Assembly (NCBI GenBank): GCA_002336035.1 | Contig: DDED01000044.1 | Span: 1 to 12,366, forward strand | Direction of reading: 5' to 3' | DNA: 12,366 bases | DNA from: Cellvibrionales bacterium UBA1963 | Lineage (GTDB): Bacteria > Pseudomonadota > Gammaproteobacteria > Pseudomonadales > UBA7434 | Part shown: one piece after another, positions 1 to 6,807 of the stretch | Numbering within the stretch: position 1 is the first letter of the stretch | Layout: every line of letters begins with the position of its first letter | Program-made: the position numbers and the translations under genes | Notes under the pieces: generated by a model | Told to the model about the DNA's origin: nothing | The model's database searches: none | What the model saw: only the letters and a program-made list of their open reading frames with translations

Positions 1-212
1 GCCGCGCTATTATGGGCCATCCCTATAATGCTGTTCTCTTTTTACTTCAAGAACTTAAATCACAGAATCGCACATTAAAAGCTAAAGATACGATCAGCCT
101 TGGTTCTTTTTCAAAACCTACCTTAGTCGGTTCGATGAATAAACTCACCGTTATTTACAGTGGTTTTAGTAATGATGAGCAAATGAATGTCGAGGTTGAA
201 TTCATTCGTTAA
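1..212 (+). CDS. 2-keto-4-pentenoate hydratase / FAH-family protein, C-terminal fragment (partial at window edge)
   Basis: Only the last ~70 codons are present. The frame is open to the left edge (first complete codon at 3), so the ATG at 12 is an internal Met and not the start. The visible peptide begins RAIMGHPYNAVLFLLQEL and continues to an LKAKDTISLGSF block and an IYSGF...VEVEF end. This pattern (small-residue/Pro/Asn-Ala helix, then LK-G-D-x-I-x-x-G-S, then a closing beta strand) matches the C-terminus of the MhpD/DmpE-like hydratase and decarboxylase branch of the fumarylacetoacetate hydrolase fold. Such enzymes add water to, or decarboxylate, 2-keto-4-enoic acids from meta-cleavage of aromatics, but many relatives have unknown substrates. 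The metal-binding residues lie in the missing part, so activity cannot be judged. The TAA stop overlaps the darP stop on the other strand by four bases. Family call is fairly sure; substrate unknown. Confidence 0.7.
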   Translation, partial: RAIMGHPYNAVLFLLQELKSQNRTLKAKDTISLGSFSKPTLVGSMNKLTVIYSGFSNDEQMNVEVEFIR

Positions 213-736
213 TCGCTGTGTATTAATTCACGTATGTAAATGAATAGCTTTCTTGCGGAGGCAGGGGGCTTTTTTTGATCTGCTTCATGCCAACTTTGCC
301 TAACGATTTGCCTCAACCATTGTCGGTCGCCATTTGGATATTGCGCAACTAGCGCTTCAATTTCAGAGTTTTCCTTATTTAACAGACGGTCTCGCCACTG
401 TTCAATAAGGTGAAAATGTTGTGTATTATTTTGATGTTGATTACGTAGTTTTTCAAAGTACGCCTCTATATTTTCAATAGTTTCAGTGGGTTCTTTGCGC
501 ATAAGCTTACCAATATACTGCATTTGTCTTCGCAGCCCCTCACGGTGCTTAATGCGCTTAGCTTCGTTTAAGGCAGTGATAAGTATTTCGCTAATGGATA
601 ATTTTTCTATCTCCATTGCTTTTAAGTCAATCAGTGCTTTGCCCAGCTCTTGCAAATGATGCATTTCACGCTTGAGCTGACTTTTACTGATTAACGCGTC
701 TTGGTCAATTTTTTTATCGGTATGTGATTTTGCCAT
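209..736 (-). CDS. darP: Ribosome-associated protein DarP (YjgA, DUF615), 50S assembly factor
   Basis: This is a 175-residue, highly charged, all-helical cytoplasmic protein. In E. coli DarP/YjgA associates with late 50S precursors and helps mature the peptidyl-transferase centre. Family signatures visible: SKSQLKRE near residues 17-24, the basic helix RIKHREGLRRQMQYIGKLMR at 61-80, a WRDRLL segment (~114-119), NGDRQWLRQIVRQ (~135-147) and the closing KPPASARKLFIYIREL (~156-171). These line up with the E. coli protein throughout; the acidic N-terminal tail of the E. coli form is missing. I chose ATG at 736. An upstream TTG at 757 would add seven residues (MSKRKKS), but neither start has a clear Shine-Dalgarno. 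The gene lies 29 bases after mgtE in the same direction, so cotranscription is likely. Its stop overlaps that of the convergent hydratase gene. Confidence 0.9.
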   Translation of the reverse strand: MAKSHTDKKIDQDALISKSQLKREMHHLQELGKALIDLKAMEIEKLSISEILITALNEAKRIKHREGLRRQMQYIGKLMRKEPTETIENIEAYFEKLRNQHQNNTQHFHLIEQWRDRLLNKENSEIEALVAQYPNGDRQWLRQIVRQSWHEADQKKPPASARKLFIYIRELIHSD

Positions 737-765
737 AGATTTTTTTCGTTTAGACAATATTAATA

Positions 766-2124
766 TTAAGCGTAAAAGATTGTCGCTAGGCCGAGAAAAG
801 ACATAAAGCCAACAACATCGGTAATCGTCGTTAAAATAACACCGCCTGCAAGTGCAGGGTCGATATCCATTTTTTTCAGTACTAATGGTAATACAGCACC
901 TGTTAAGGCGGCAGTGATTAAAGTTATTATCATTGCTGCGGCAATGATGCCACCTATGATCAAATCATCAAACCATGCAATGGCAGCTGCGGCAACAACC
1001 GCAGCCCAAATAACAGCGTTAATGATACCAACGCTGAGTTCCCTCATGATTAACCATCGCTGATTATGCTTCTCGATATGACCGACGGCTAAACCTCGAA
1101 TAATGATGGTGAGCGTCTGTGTGCCAGCCACTCCGCCCATACTGGCAACAATAGGCATGAGAATGGCTAAGGCTACAACTTTGTCTATTGCGCCTTGAAA
1201 TAAATTAATGACTGAGGCCGCGATAAACGCAGTCAACAGATTAAGTCCTAGCCAGAGCGCGCGTCGAGGTGTTGTTTTGATGACCGGTGAAAAGGTGTCT
1301 TCTTCTTCATCAAGTCCGGCTAGGCTCATCAGCGCATGATCAGCGTCTTCACGAATGACATCAACGATATCATCGATAGTGATTCGACCAAGCAGTTTGC
1401 CTTCTTCATTGATCACGGGCGCCGATACCCAGTCTTTACGCTCAAAACGTCGGGCGACCTCATCATCAGGCATCGTGACAGGAATGGCTTCAGCACCTGA
1501 TAACATTATTTCGCGAACGGTATTGCTGGGATCTGAGACTAATATTTTTGCAAGGGGTAAGATGCCAGTAAAGGTATCGCCGCGGTTGACCACATACAGC
1601 GTGTCTGTCATGTCGGGTATTTCATCGTGACGACGGAGGTAGCGAAGAACCACCTCGATTGAATGGCTGGCTCTTACGGTAATGGTGTCGGTATTCATGA
1701 GGCCGCCAGCGGTATTTTCAGGATAGCTGAGCGCGGTAGCCACGCGGTGTCGATCCTGAGCGCTCATGGCTTGTAAGACTTCACGGGTTACCTGTTCGGG
1801 TAGCTGCTGAAGGATGTCGACCATATCATCGGTTTCTAACTCTGCCGATAAAGCGACCAGTTCTGCATTGTCCATTTCCAAGGCGAACTGGCCTTGAAGC
1901 TCATCACCCAACAGCGGCATCACATCGCTTCGGCGTTCTTCGTCAATAAGTGCCCATAAAATTTGTCGAGAGGGTGGCGGTGAGGCGTCAATGAGATGGG
2001 CTGTTTCTTCAGCGGCAAGCACCTGAAGCATATGTTTGGCATGCTGAAATGTGCCCGATTGAAGTAATTTAGCAACTTCGTGGCTGTTGGAGCGGTTCTG
2101 CTTGTGATCGACAGTGACTGGCAT
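766..2124 (-). CDS. mgtE: Magnesium transporter MgtE
   Basis: 452 residues, the usual size of MgtE, a homodimeric inner-membrane Mg2+ channel gated by cytosolic Mg2+. Domain order: an alpha-helical N domain of MgtE repeats (~15-130); the linker YPENTAGGLM (134-143) that starts CBS domain 1; CBS domain 2 to about 260 ending in DDIVDVIREDADHALMSLAG; then five hydrophobic segments from ~288 to the end. The pore region has PIVASMGGVAGTQ (324-336), and the conserved acidic TITD at 433-436 corresponds by position to the Mg2+-coordinating Asp of Thermus MgtE. The start is ATG at 2124. No good Shine-Dalgarno precedes it, and the frame stays open upstream with no earlier ATG, so the start is the least certain part. 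The 229 bases upstream hold a strong hairpin and a possible promoter (listed separately). darP follows 29 bases downstream. Confidence 0.95.
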   Translation of the reverse strand: MPVTVDHKQNRSNSHEVAKLLQSGTFQHAKHMLQVLAAEETAHLIDASPPPSRQILWALIDEERRSDVMPLLGDELQGQFALEMDNAELVALSAELETDDMVDILQQLPEQVTREVLQAMSAQDRHRVATALSYPENTAGGLMNTDTITVRASHSIEVVLRYLRRHDEIPDMTDTLYVVNRGDTFTGILPLAKILVSDPSNTVREIMLSGAEAIPVTMPDDEVARRFERKDWVSAPVINEEGKLLGRITIDDIVDVIREDADHALMSLAGLDEEEDTFSPVIKTTPRRALWLGLNLLTAFIAASVINLFQGAIDKVVALAILMPIVASMGGVAGTQTLTIIIRGLAVGHIEKHNQRWLIMRELSVGIINAVIWAAVVAAAAIAWFDDLIIGGIIAAAMIITLITAALTGAVLPLVLKKMDIDPALAGGVILTTITDVVGFMSFLGLATIFYA

Positions 2125-2245
2125 AACGGCATCTAACTCATCAAAAAAGCATGCGATTTTGACAGTGAAGCTATCAATCGCAGCAATATGAATACATACA
2201 GGTTTTAATTATGCGGTAAAGTGTTTATGCCAACAAGCCTAGAAG

Positions 2246-2291
2246 CAGGCAAGATTACCGATGTTGGCCTTATAACATCGGTAATTGCCTG
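2246..2291 (-). promoter_or_regulatory. Strong bulged hairpin in mgtE upstream region (leader structure or terminator)
   Basis: On the plus strand CAGGCA (2246-2251) plus ATTACCGATGTT (2254-2265) pair with AACATCGGTAAT (2274-2285) plus TGCCTG (2286-2291). This gives an 18-base-pair stem with a two-base bulge (AG) and an eight-base loop. Read on the minus strand it lies 62 bases after the stop of the membrane-protein gene and 122 bases before the mgtE ATG. No U-rich run follows on the minus strand, so it is a poor intrinsic terminator for the upstream operon. In the same transcript the loop-side bases GCCAAC (2268-2263) could instead pair with GTTGGC (2234-2229), an alternative fold that would break the stem. 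It may be a 5' leader element of mgtE; the structure is certain, the role is not. Confidence 0.6.
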
Positions 2292-2297
2292 TAATAA

Positions 2298-2327
2298 ATT
2301 GTATTTTTGTCGAGGACGCAATGTTCA
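2298..2327 (-). promoter_or_regulatory. Possible sigma-70 promoter for mgtE
   Basis: The minus strand reads TGAACA (2327-2322), an 18-base spacer, then TACAAT (2303-2298). The -10 matches TATAAT at five of six positions and the -35 matches at four of six. Predicted initiation falls at about the first bases of the hairpin at 2291, so the mgtE message would begin with that stem and carry a leader of roughly 165 bases. Inferred from consensus only. Confidence 0.35.
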
Positions 2328-2353
2328 TCGCGAGGGGGTCAGTGGGCAATGAC

Positions 2354-2743
2354 CTATTGACTATTTTTGGACTGGCAAAGAAGTAAACCACCGATTGAGC
2401 TGCCAGTGACTTTCATCATGCCAAGAATATAAACTAAGCCAATGGTCCCATCAAATACCACCAGTAGATATTCTGGCGTGGTCGCTAGGCCATTGGGCAC
2501 TGCATAAAGTACCGCAGAAATCGCCGTTAAACGGACGAGACCCTGCCAAAATATCACTGGTGATCGATTGACCATGTCCTTGGAGGCCCACATTAAGCAT
2601 GCTGCAGCCATAGCAAGAAACATACCGAGCGTCATAAGTGAAACGAAGTATCCTGCTGCCGGATTAGATATTGCCCCGTACCAGCAGCCTGCAGCAATAA
2701 CGAAGTCAAGAGCGCCTGTCCAATATACAAACTTTTGTAACAT
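2354..2743 (-). CDS. Small four-helix integral membrane protein, function unknown
   Basis: 129 residues with four predicted membrane helices (about 6-26, 31-53, 63-83, 90-111) and a short polar tail ending QSKNSQ. I do not recognise the family with certainty; in layout it resembles small uncharacterised four-helix (DUF4345-like) proteins. There are no obvious catalytic motifs. Helix 1 contains a charged DF pair, helix 2 follows NPAAGYF, and a conserved-looking WQGLVR precedes helix 3. The start is well supported: minus-strand AGGAAA lies seven bases before ATG. It is 47 bases downstream of the SDR gene in the same direction and is the last gene of the accessory cluster. It might help an envelope-bound step or substrate passage for the pathway, but that is only a guess from position. 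Confidence 0.75.
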   Translation of the reverse strand: MLQKFVYWTGALDFVIAAGCWYGAISNPAAGYFVSLMTLGMFLAMAAACLMWASKDMVNRSPVIFWQGLVRLTAISAVLYAVPNGLATTPEYLLVVFDGTIGLVYILGMMKVTGSSIGGLLLCQSKNSQ

Positions 2744-2790
2744 AGTATTTTTCCTATTAAGTGAAGTGATAGTTTGACGAATGTTTGCAG

Positions 2791-3789
2791 TTATTTTTTA
2801 TCGTAGCCGTGCTCTCTGAACCAGGCCACCGCATCTTTAATGGCGGTTTCAATTGGCGTTTGTGGCAGGCCTAATTCTTCAACCGCTTTACTGGGGTCAA
2901 CAAACACATTTTGCATTGCGTATTTTGAGTTTTTAACGGTTGTCATTGGTGCTTTACCCGTTATTTTTGACCAAAATTCCATTGCTTTTGCGGCGATTAT
3001 CATGGTTTTAGCTGATAAATGACTAGTGGCAACGTTTGGTACCCCCGCAATTTTACCGACCAGTTGGGCCAGGTCTTTCTGTGACAGATTGCCCTGCTTA
3101 TTGGCCAGTAAATAAGTTTCACCAATGCGGCCTTTTTCCATTGCCAATAAATGACCGCGAGCAACATCGCGCACGTCAACAGCGCAGAGTCCACCATCAA
3201 AATATTGTTTCATGTCACCCTTTAAAATACTGACGATTAAAGAACCCGTCGGTGTTGGCATGCGGTCTCCGGGTCCAAATGGAAATCCAGGGCAAACGAT
3301 GGTAGCGGGAAGTCCAGAGGTCACCATTCCTTTGATGACATGATGGCTGATAAACTTAGAGACGATGTATTCACTGCCATCGTCCCAACTATTATAAAAC
3401 GTTTCTTCATCACTTAATTGGCCGTCACCTAAAACACCTAAGGCGGCAATGCTCGAGGTAAAAACAATCTTTTTCACTCCAGCATCTTGCGCAGCTGACA
3501 TCATGGCTTGTGCACCATTGACGTTAACTTTATGATGTAAAAAAGGATCTTTAGTCCAAACCGCGAATAGGGCAGCTAGGTGGTAAAGTCCCTCGACACC
3601 CTCTACACACGGCGCTAATGAACTGGGGTCGAGTAAATTACCTTCGACAAACTCAACTTTCATGCCGTCGAGTGGTGAACGGTCTTCACCTGGCATAACC
3701 ATTACCCGAACTTCATCACCTTGCTCTAGGCACATCCGAGTGACATGATTGCCAATAAATCCGGTGGCGCCAGTAATGAGTACTTTCAT
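2791..3789 (-). CDS. NAD(P)-dependent epimerase/dehydrogenase, extended SDR (HpnA/dihydroflavonol-reductase-like)
   Basis: 332 residues, a normal length for an extended short-chain dehydrogenase. The Rossmann dinucleotide motif TGATGFIG is at residues 6-13, and the acidic strand end NLLD (~51-54) and HLAA (~70-73) are typical NAD(P)-binding features. The catalytic set is visible: Ser112/Ser113 in FTSS, then Tyr141 and Lys145 in YIVSK. The downstream PGFPFGPGDRMPTPTG and VDVRDVARGHLLAMEKG blocks are characteristic of the HpnA/DFR/3-beta-HSD branch. Members oxidise hydroxyls or reduce ketones on varied substrates, including terpenoid and sterol-like compounds and aldehydes. No signal peptide; cytoplasmic. 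A strong Shine-Dalgarno (AGGAGA, five bases spacing) supports the ATG at 3789. It starts 30 bases after the kinase gene, so it is almost surely cotranscribed with it. In the proposed pathway it could interconvert a keto and a hydroxy group; the substrate is unknown. Confidence 0.88.
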   Translation of the reverse strand: MKVLITGATGFIGNHVTRMCLEQGDEVRVMVMPGEDRSPLDGMKVEFVEGNLLDPSSLAPCVEGVEGLYHLAALFAVWTKDPFLHHKVNVNGAQAMMSAAQDAGVKKIVFTSSIAALGVLGDGQLSDEETFYNSWDDGSEYIVSKFISHHVIKGMVTSGLPATIVCPGFPFGPGDRMPTPTGSLIVSILKGDMKQYFDGGLCAVDVRDVARGHLLAMEKGRIGETYLLANKQGNLSQKDLAQLVGKIAGVPNVATSHLSAKTMIIAAKAMEFWSKITGKAPMTTVKNSKYAMQNVFVDPSKAVEELGLPQTPIETAIKDAVAWFREHGYDKK

Positions 3790-3819
3790 AATTCTCTCCT
3801 GTTCTTAATCAACTTACGT

Positions 3820-4869
3820 TTAACAGCCTGCTTGATCCGTTAGTTGTGTGGCGATGTCTAAGTAGGTGTCGACTCGGTCAGCGATAGCGTCTATCGAATC
3901 AACTTTCATTCCTCCACTGGCTCCTTTTTTGAGTCTGGCATAGACGCCTTCAACAATACAGGCTTGTTTCCACCAGCTAAACGCCATGTAGTAATCAAGT
4001 TGCGATAAATCTAGGCCTGAGCGCTGGGCATAAAGTTCAACAACCGTATCACGTTGAATAAAGTGAGGATTAAGGGTCGGAGGGTCTAAGAGCCAAGTGA
4101 CTGAATCTGTCGGATCTGCCCAATAAAGCAGGGACCAGACAAAATCTGCAATGGGGTCTCCGACAGTGCATAATTCCCAGTCTAGAACAGCAGCAATGCG
4201 GTAATCATCGCTTAATACTGTATTGTCAAAGCGGTAATCGCCATGCGCTAATCCAGGTCGCGTTTGCTCGGGGGGAATGTTTTTTAATAGTCGTAGGTGG
4301 AGTGCATCGAGAACCGGTAACTCTCGAATTTTAGCGGCGTGAATTTGCTTGCGCCATCGGTTTAATTGTCGCTCAACATAGTTTTCGCGTGTTTTTGCTA
4401 GAGTGCCGAGGCCAACAGCATCGATGTCAACTGAATGAAAAGCAATCTGTGTATCTATTAATGAATGAGTAGCTGTCAGGCATTGTGTTACGGTAAGATT
4501 TTTTGTCGAGGCTTGGTCACGGAGGATGAGACCCTCGACAAAACTCATGACGTAAAAAGGAGCTTGATTCACTTTAAGGTCATCGCAATAGCCTAGCATC
4601 TTAGGAACAGGCACATCGCTATGATGATCTAAAGCTGACATGATATTCCATTCACGTGCCATGTCATGTGCTGTTGCAATTCGCGCCGTAACCGGTGGGC
4701 GACGAAGAGCCCAGGTATGGCCGGCATCGTCAGTGACTCGAAAAGTAAGATTCGACCCTCCTGCGGCAATTAATGAGAAATCAAACGGTGGCTTTGCGCC
4801 GGCAATGTTATGCGTTAGCCAATAACTAACGGCTTTGATATCGATGCCTTTAAGAGTTGTCTCGTTCAT
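3820..4869 (-). CDS. APH-fold phosphotransferase (ACAD10/11 kinase-domain / LvaA-like)
   Basis: 349 residues covering one complete aminoglycoside-phosphotransferase-type kinase fold. Visible elements: a nucleotide-loop AAGGSNLTFRV (~35-45); LRRPP at 55-59, where this subfamily has Arg near the usual ATP-binding Lys; a conserved Glu73 in the next helix; the catalytic-loop (Brenner-type) motif HGDYRFDN at 209-216 with Asp211 as base and Asn216 as metal ligand; and DWELCTVGDP at 230-239 with Asp230 in the DFG-like role. The last two motifs, and the neighbour being an acyl-CoA dehydrogenase, identify the subfamily that forms the N-terminal kinase part of human ACAD10/ACAD11 and includes LvaA, which phosphorylates 4-hydroxyacyl-CoA. 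An antibiotic-resistance role is unlikely. Cytoplasmic. Start ATG 4869 follows a short GAG. It is 65 bases after the dehydrogenase gene. Kinase fold sure; substrate inferred. Confidence 0.87.
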   Translation of the reverse strand: MNETTLKGIDIKAVSYWLTHNIAGAKPPFDFSLIAAGGSNLTFRVTDDAGHTWALRRPPVTARIATAHDMAREWNIMSALDHHSDVPVPKMLGYCDDLKVNQAPFYVMSFVEGLILRDQASTKNLTVTQCLTATHSLIDTQIAFHSVDIDAVGLGTLAKTRENYVERQLNRWRKQIHAAKIRELPVLDALHLRLLKNIPPEQTRPGLAHGDYRFDNTVLSDDYRIAAVLDWELCTVGDPIADFVWSLLYWADPTDSVTWLLDPPTLNPHFIQRDTVVELYAQRSGLDLSQLDYYMAFSWWKQACIVEGVYARLKKGASGGMKVDSIDAIADRVDTYLDIATQLTDQAGC

Positions 4870-4934
4870 AATAGCTCGCGTGCTAGAAACCTAATAACCA
4901 TCATAATGGCCTGTATAATATTTACTGTGTCATT

Positions 4935-6266
4935 TTATTCATTCTTTTTGATGGCGCTGACTAGGTGGCCGAATTTTTCCCAAGCGTCTTTTTTACGTGT
5001 CGGTATATGCATTGAAGGAAAACCTTCAACGGCGGTTGTTGATTTGAGTAATTGTCGAGCGACCGTCTGTTTATGGACTTCATCGGCGCCATCAGCAATA
5101 CGCAAAGCCCGGCCCGAGCGGTACATGTATTCCAACGGTAAGTCGGTGGTATATCCCAGGGCTCCATGCAATTGTATTGCTCTATCAATAATGGTTAATA
5201 AAATCCGTGGAACATGAAATTTTAGCATGGCAATTTCGGTTCTGGACTCCGAGCCATGACCGCCTCGAGTGTCTATGGTCCAAGCGGCTTTTAACGTGAG
5301 TAAGCGTGCTGTTTCTATTTCGACAGCTGATTCTGCAATTGAGTCTTGTACCATCTGCAACTGGGCTAGAGTTTTACCCTTTGTTTGTCGAGAAACTGCT
5401 CGCTCGCACATCATTTCAAATGCCATATGACACTGCCCAATAATCCGCATGCAGTGATGAATGCGACCACCACCAAGGCGCTTTTGAGCCAATAAAAATC
5501 CTTCTCCAGGTTGGCCTATCATATGATCAAGGGGTACTCGACAATTGTCGAATAAGACTTCAGAGTGGCCGCCGATACGGTCACTAATAAAAGGAGCTAG
5601 CTGATCATCAGTTTGGTGCATAGGATGGCTCATCGTACCGACATCGCGAACGACCGTCATGCCAGGTGTCCCGCGAGGAACCACGAGCATAGAGGCCCGT
5701 TGATGCGGAGCCGCATCGGAGTTGGTAACGGCCATCAGCACGGTGAAGTCAGAAACTGACGCGTTTGATGCATACCACTTATGGCCATTAATGACCCATT
5801 CATCGCCGTCTTGTTTGCATTGGGTAGTAATTGCCGTTGGGTCTGAACTTGCAATATGAGGTTCAGTGAGCGAAAAGGTACTGCGCACTTCACCACGCAT
5901 CAACGGGTATAACCAACGCTCACGTTGTGCTTCTGTTGCGCCAACGGCTAGTAATTCAGCATTGCCAGAATCGGGACCTTGACAGTTAAATATTTCAGGT
6001 GCTAATTCACTACGACCCAATATCTCATGGATTAACCCCAGTTTTAGCTGACCCATACCTTGGCCGCCGTGCTCAGGCCCTAAGTGCGGAGACCAAAGGT
6101 TTTTGGCTTTGACTTTTTCTTTTAGTGGGGCCCAAAGTTGGTCGAGTTGAGATTGATTAAGTCCCCCTTGTATTAATTCGATAGGAATAATCTCATTATC
6201 GACAAAGTCTCGGATCCAATCGAGTTTTTCTTGAAAATCGGCTTCTGTTGAAAAGTCCCAGGCCAT
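4935..6266 (-). CDS. Acyl-CoA dehydrogenase family flavoprotein (ACAD10/11 or LvaC-like)
   Basis: 443 residues, full length for the family. The order is the usual N-terminal helical domain (1-~125), a middle beta domain with the FAD-contacting FSLTEPHIASSDP (131-143) and NGHKWYASNA (160-169), and a C-terminal helical bundle with QLHGALGYTTDLPLEYMYR (375-393). The catalytic-base region reads IADGADEVH (400-408). Aligned by eye on the IYEGTSQIQ of medium-chain enzymes, the active-site Glu is replaced by Asp402, followed by the acidic pair Asp405-Glu406. This ADG-x-DEVH form is the one I associate with the ACAD10/11-type branch. Enzymes of that branch can act on 4-phosphoacyl-CoA in the route that turns 4-hydroxy into 3-hydroxyacyl-CoA. 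The start has GGAG six bases upstream. It lies 46 bases after the NTF2-like gene and 65 before the kinase gene, consistent with one transcript. Fold and FAD use sure; reaction inferred. Confidence 0.9.
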   Translation of the reverse strand: MAWDFSTEADFQEKLDWIRDFVDNEIIPIELIQGGLNQSQLDQLWAPLKEKVKAKNLWSPHLGPEHGGQGMGQLKLGLIHEILGRSELAPEIFNCQGPDSGNAELLAVGATEAQRERWLYPLMRGEVRSTFSLTEPHIASSDPTAITTQCKQDGDEWVINGHKWYASNASVSDFTVLMAVTNSDAAPHQRASMLVVPRGTPGMTVVRDVGTMSHPMHQTDDQLAPFISDRIGGHSEVLFDNCRVPLDHMIGQPGEGFLLAQKRLGGGRIHHCMRIIGQCHMAFEMMCERAVSRQTKGKTLAQLQMVQDSIAESAVEIETARLLTLKAAWTIDTRGGHGSESRTEIAMLKFHVPRILLTIIDRAIQLHGALGYTTDLPLEYMYRSGRALRIADGADEVHKQTVARQLLKSTTAVEGFPSMHIPTRKKDAWEKFGHLVSAIKKNE

Positions 6267-6312
6267 TTAACACTCCGGCTCTATATGCGTAAAATTTGTA
6301 GTTATAAAGATA

Positions 6313-6786
6313 TTAATCATTGGGGTGTGCCGCATCTAGATCCCAGTTATCAAGTAAGATTTTGTTGGCGTACCAAGTATTCCAGTGTTCAGTCAAATAG
6401 CTAATTTTACCGTCAGCATTGAAGCGGAAAACAAAACAATAAACATTCTTATAATCTTTGCCTGAATGAGTTTTACTGTGTTGCGTATGTTGACGCATCA
6501 CATACTCACCGTCAGCTAAAACCAATAAGTCAGTAAAGACATTCGTTGATAAGTCATAAGAATCAGTGCCTGACTCAGGATTATTCTCACCTGCACCGTA
6601 GAGGATTTTTTTTATTGTCTCAATGCCTTTATGCTCAGTTTTTCCTTCGAGGCCAGGCAGTCTTGGCAGTCCGTTCCACCATATGGCATCACTGGAAAAT
6701 AAGCTTGCCGGGTCACCGCAACTGCCATCAAATAATGAATTGGCACTGGCGATATTCATTATTTCTTGCGTAGTATATTTAGGCAT
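6313..6786 (-). CDS. SnoaL / NTF2-like superfamily protein
   Basis: 157 residues from ATG at 6786. A TTG nine bases upstream in frame is possible, but the purine-rich AAAAGAGA is better placed for the ATG. The protein shows the one-domain cone-shaped NTF2 pattern: N-terminal helices with a SLFSSDAIWWNGLP turn (~28-40), an HKGIETIKKIL helix (~52-62), then long beta strands ending DGEYVMRQHTQH (92-103), YKNVYCFVFRFNADGKISYLTEHWNTWYA (112-140). The last block (y-x-n-x-y-x-x-x-f-x-x-x-dGkI-x-x-l-x-E-h-x-d/n) is the family hallmark. Members include polyketide cyclases, limonene-epoxide hydrolase, ketosteroid isomerase and scytalone dehydratase, plus many non-enzymes. His103, His134 and Glu133 are candidate polar residues in the pocket. 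It is 21 bases downstream of the nitroreductase gene, so operonic. Catalytic role not determinable. Confidence 0.8.
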   Translation of the reverse strand: MPKYTTQEIMNIASANSLFDGSCGDPASLFSSDAIWWNGLPRLPGLEGKTEHKGIETIKKILYGAGENNPESGTDSYDLSTNVFTDLLVLADGEYVMRQHTQHSKTHSGKDYKNVYCFVFRFNADGKISYLTEHWNTWYANKILLDNWDLDAAHPND

Positions 6787-6807
6787 AAAAAACAATCTCT
6801 TTTGGCG

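Noticed and set aside
1355..1630. Open frame on the plus strand within mgtE
   Set aside because: It is antisense to a well-conserved part of mgtE (CBS domains), its peptide is Ser/Thr/Arg-rich and resembles no family; the same holds for the plus-strand frames at 4906-5217, 10348-10635 and 11766-11963.
3820..4869. Aminoglycoside resistance gene
   Set aside because: The APH motifs are those of the acyl-CoA-dehydrogenase-linked kinase subfamily, and all neighbours are catabolic; nothing points to drug resistance.
4935..6266. Acyl-CoA dehydrogenase as an inactive pseudogene because the usual Glu is absent
   Set aside because: The reading frame is intact at full length and FAD and substrate motifs are kept; the Asp form fits a recognised branch rather than decay.
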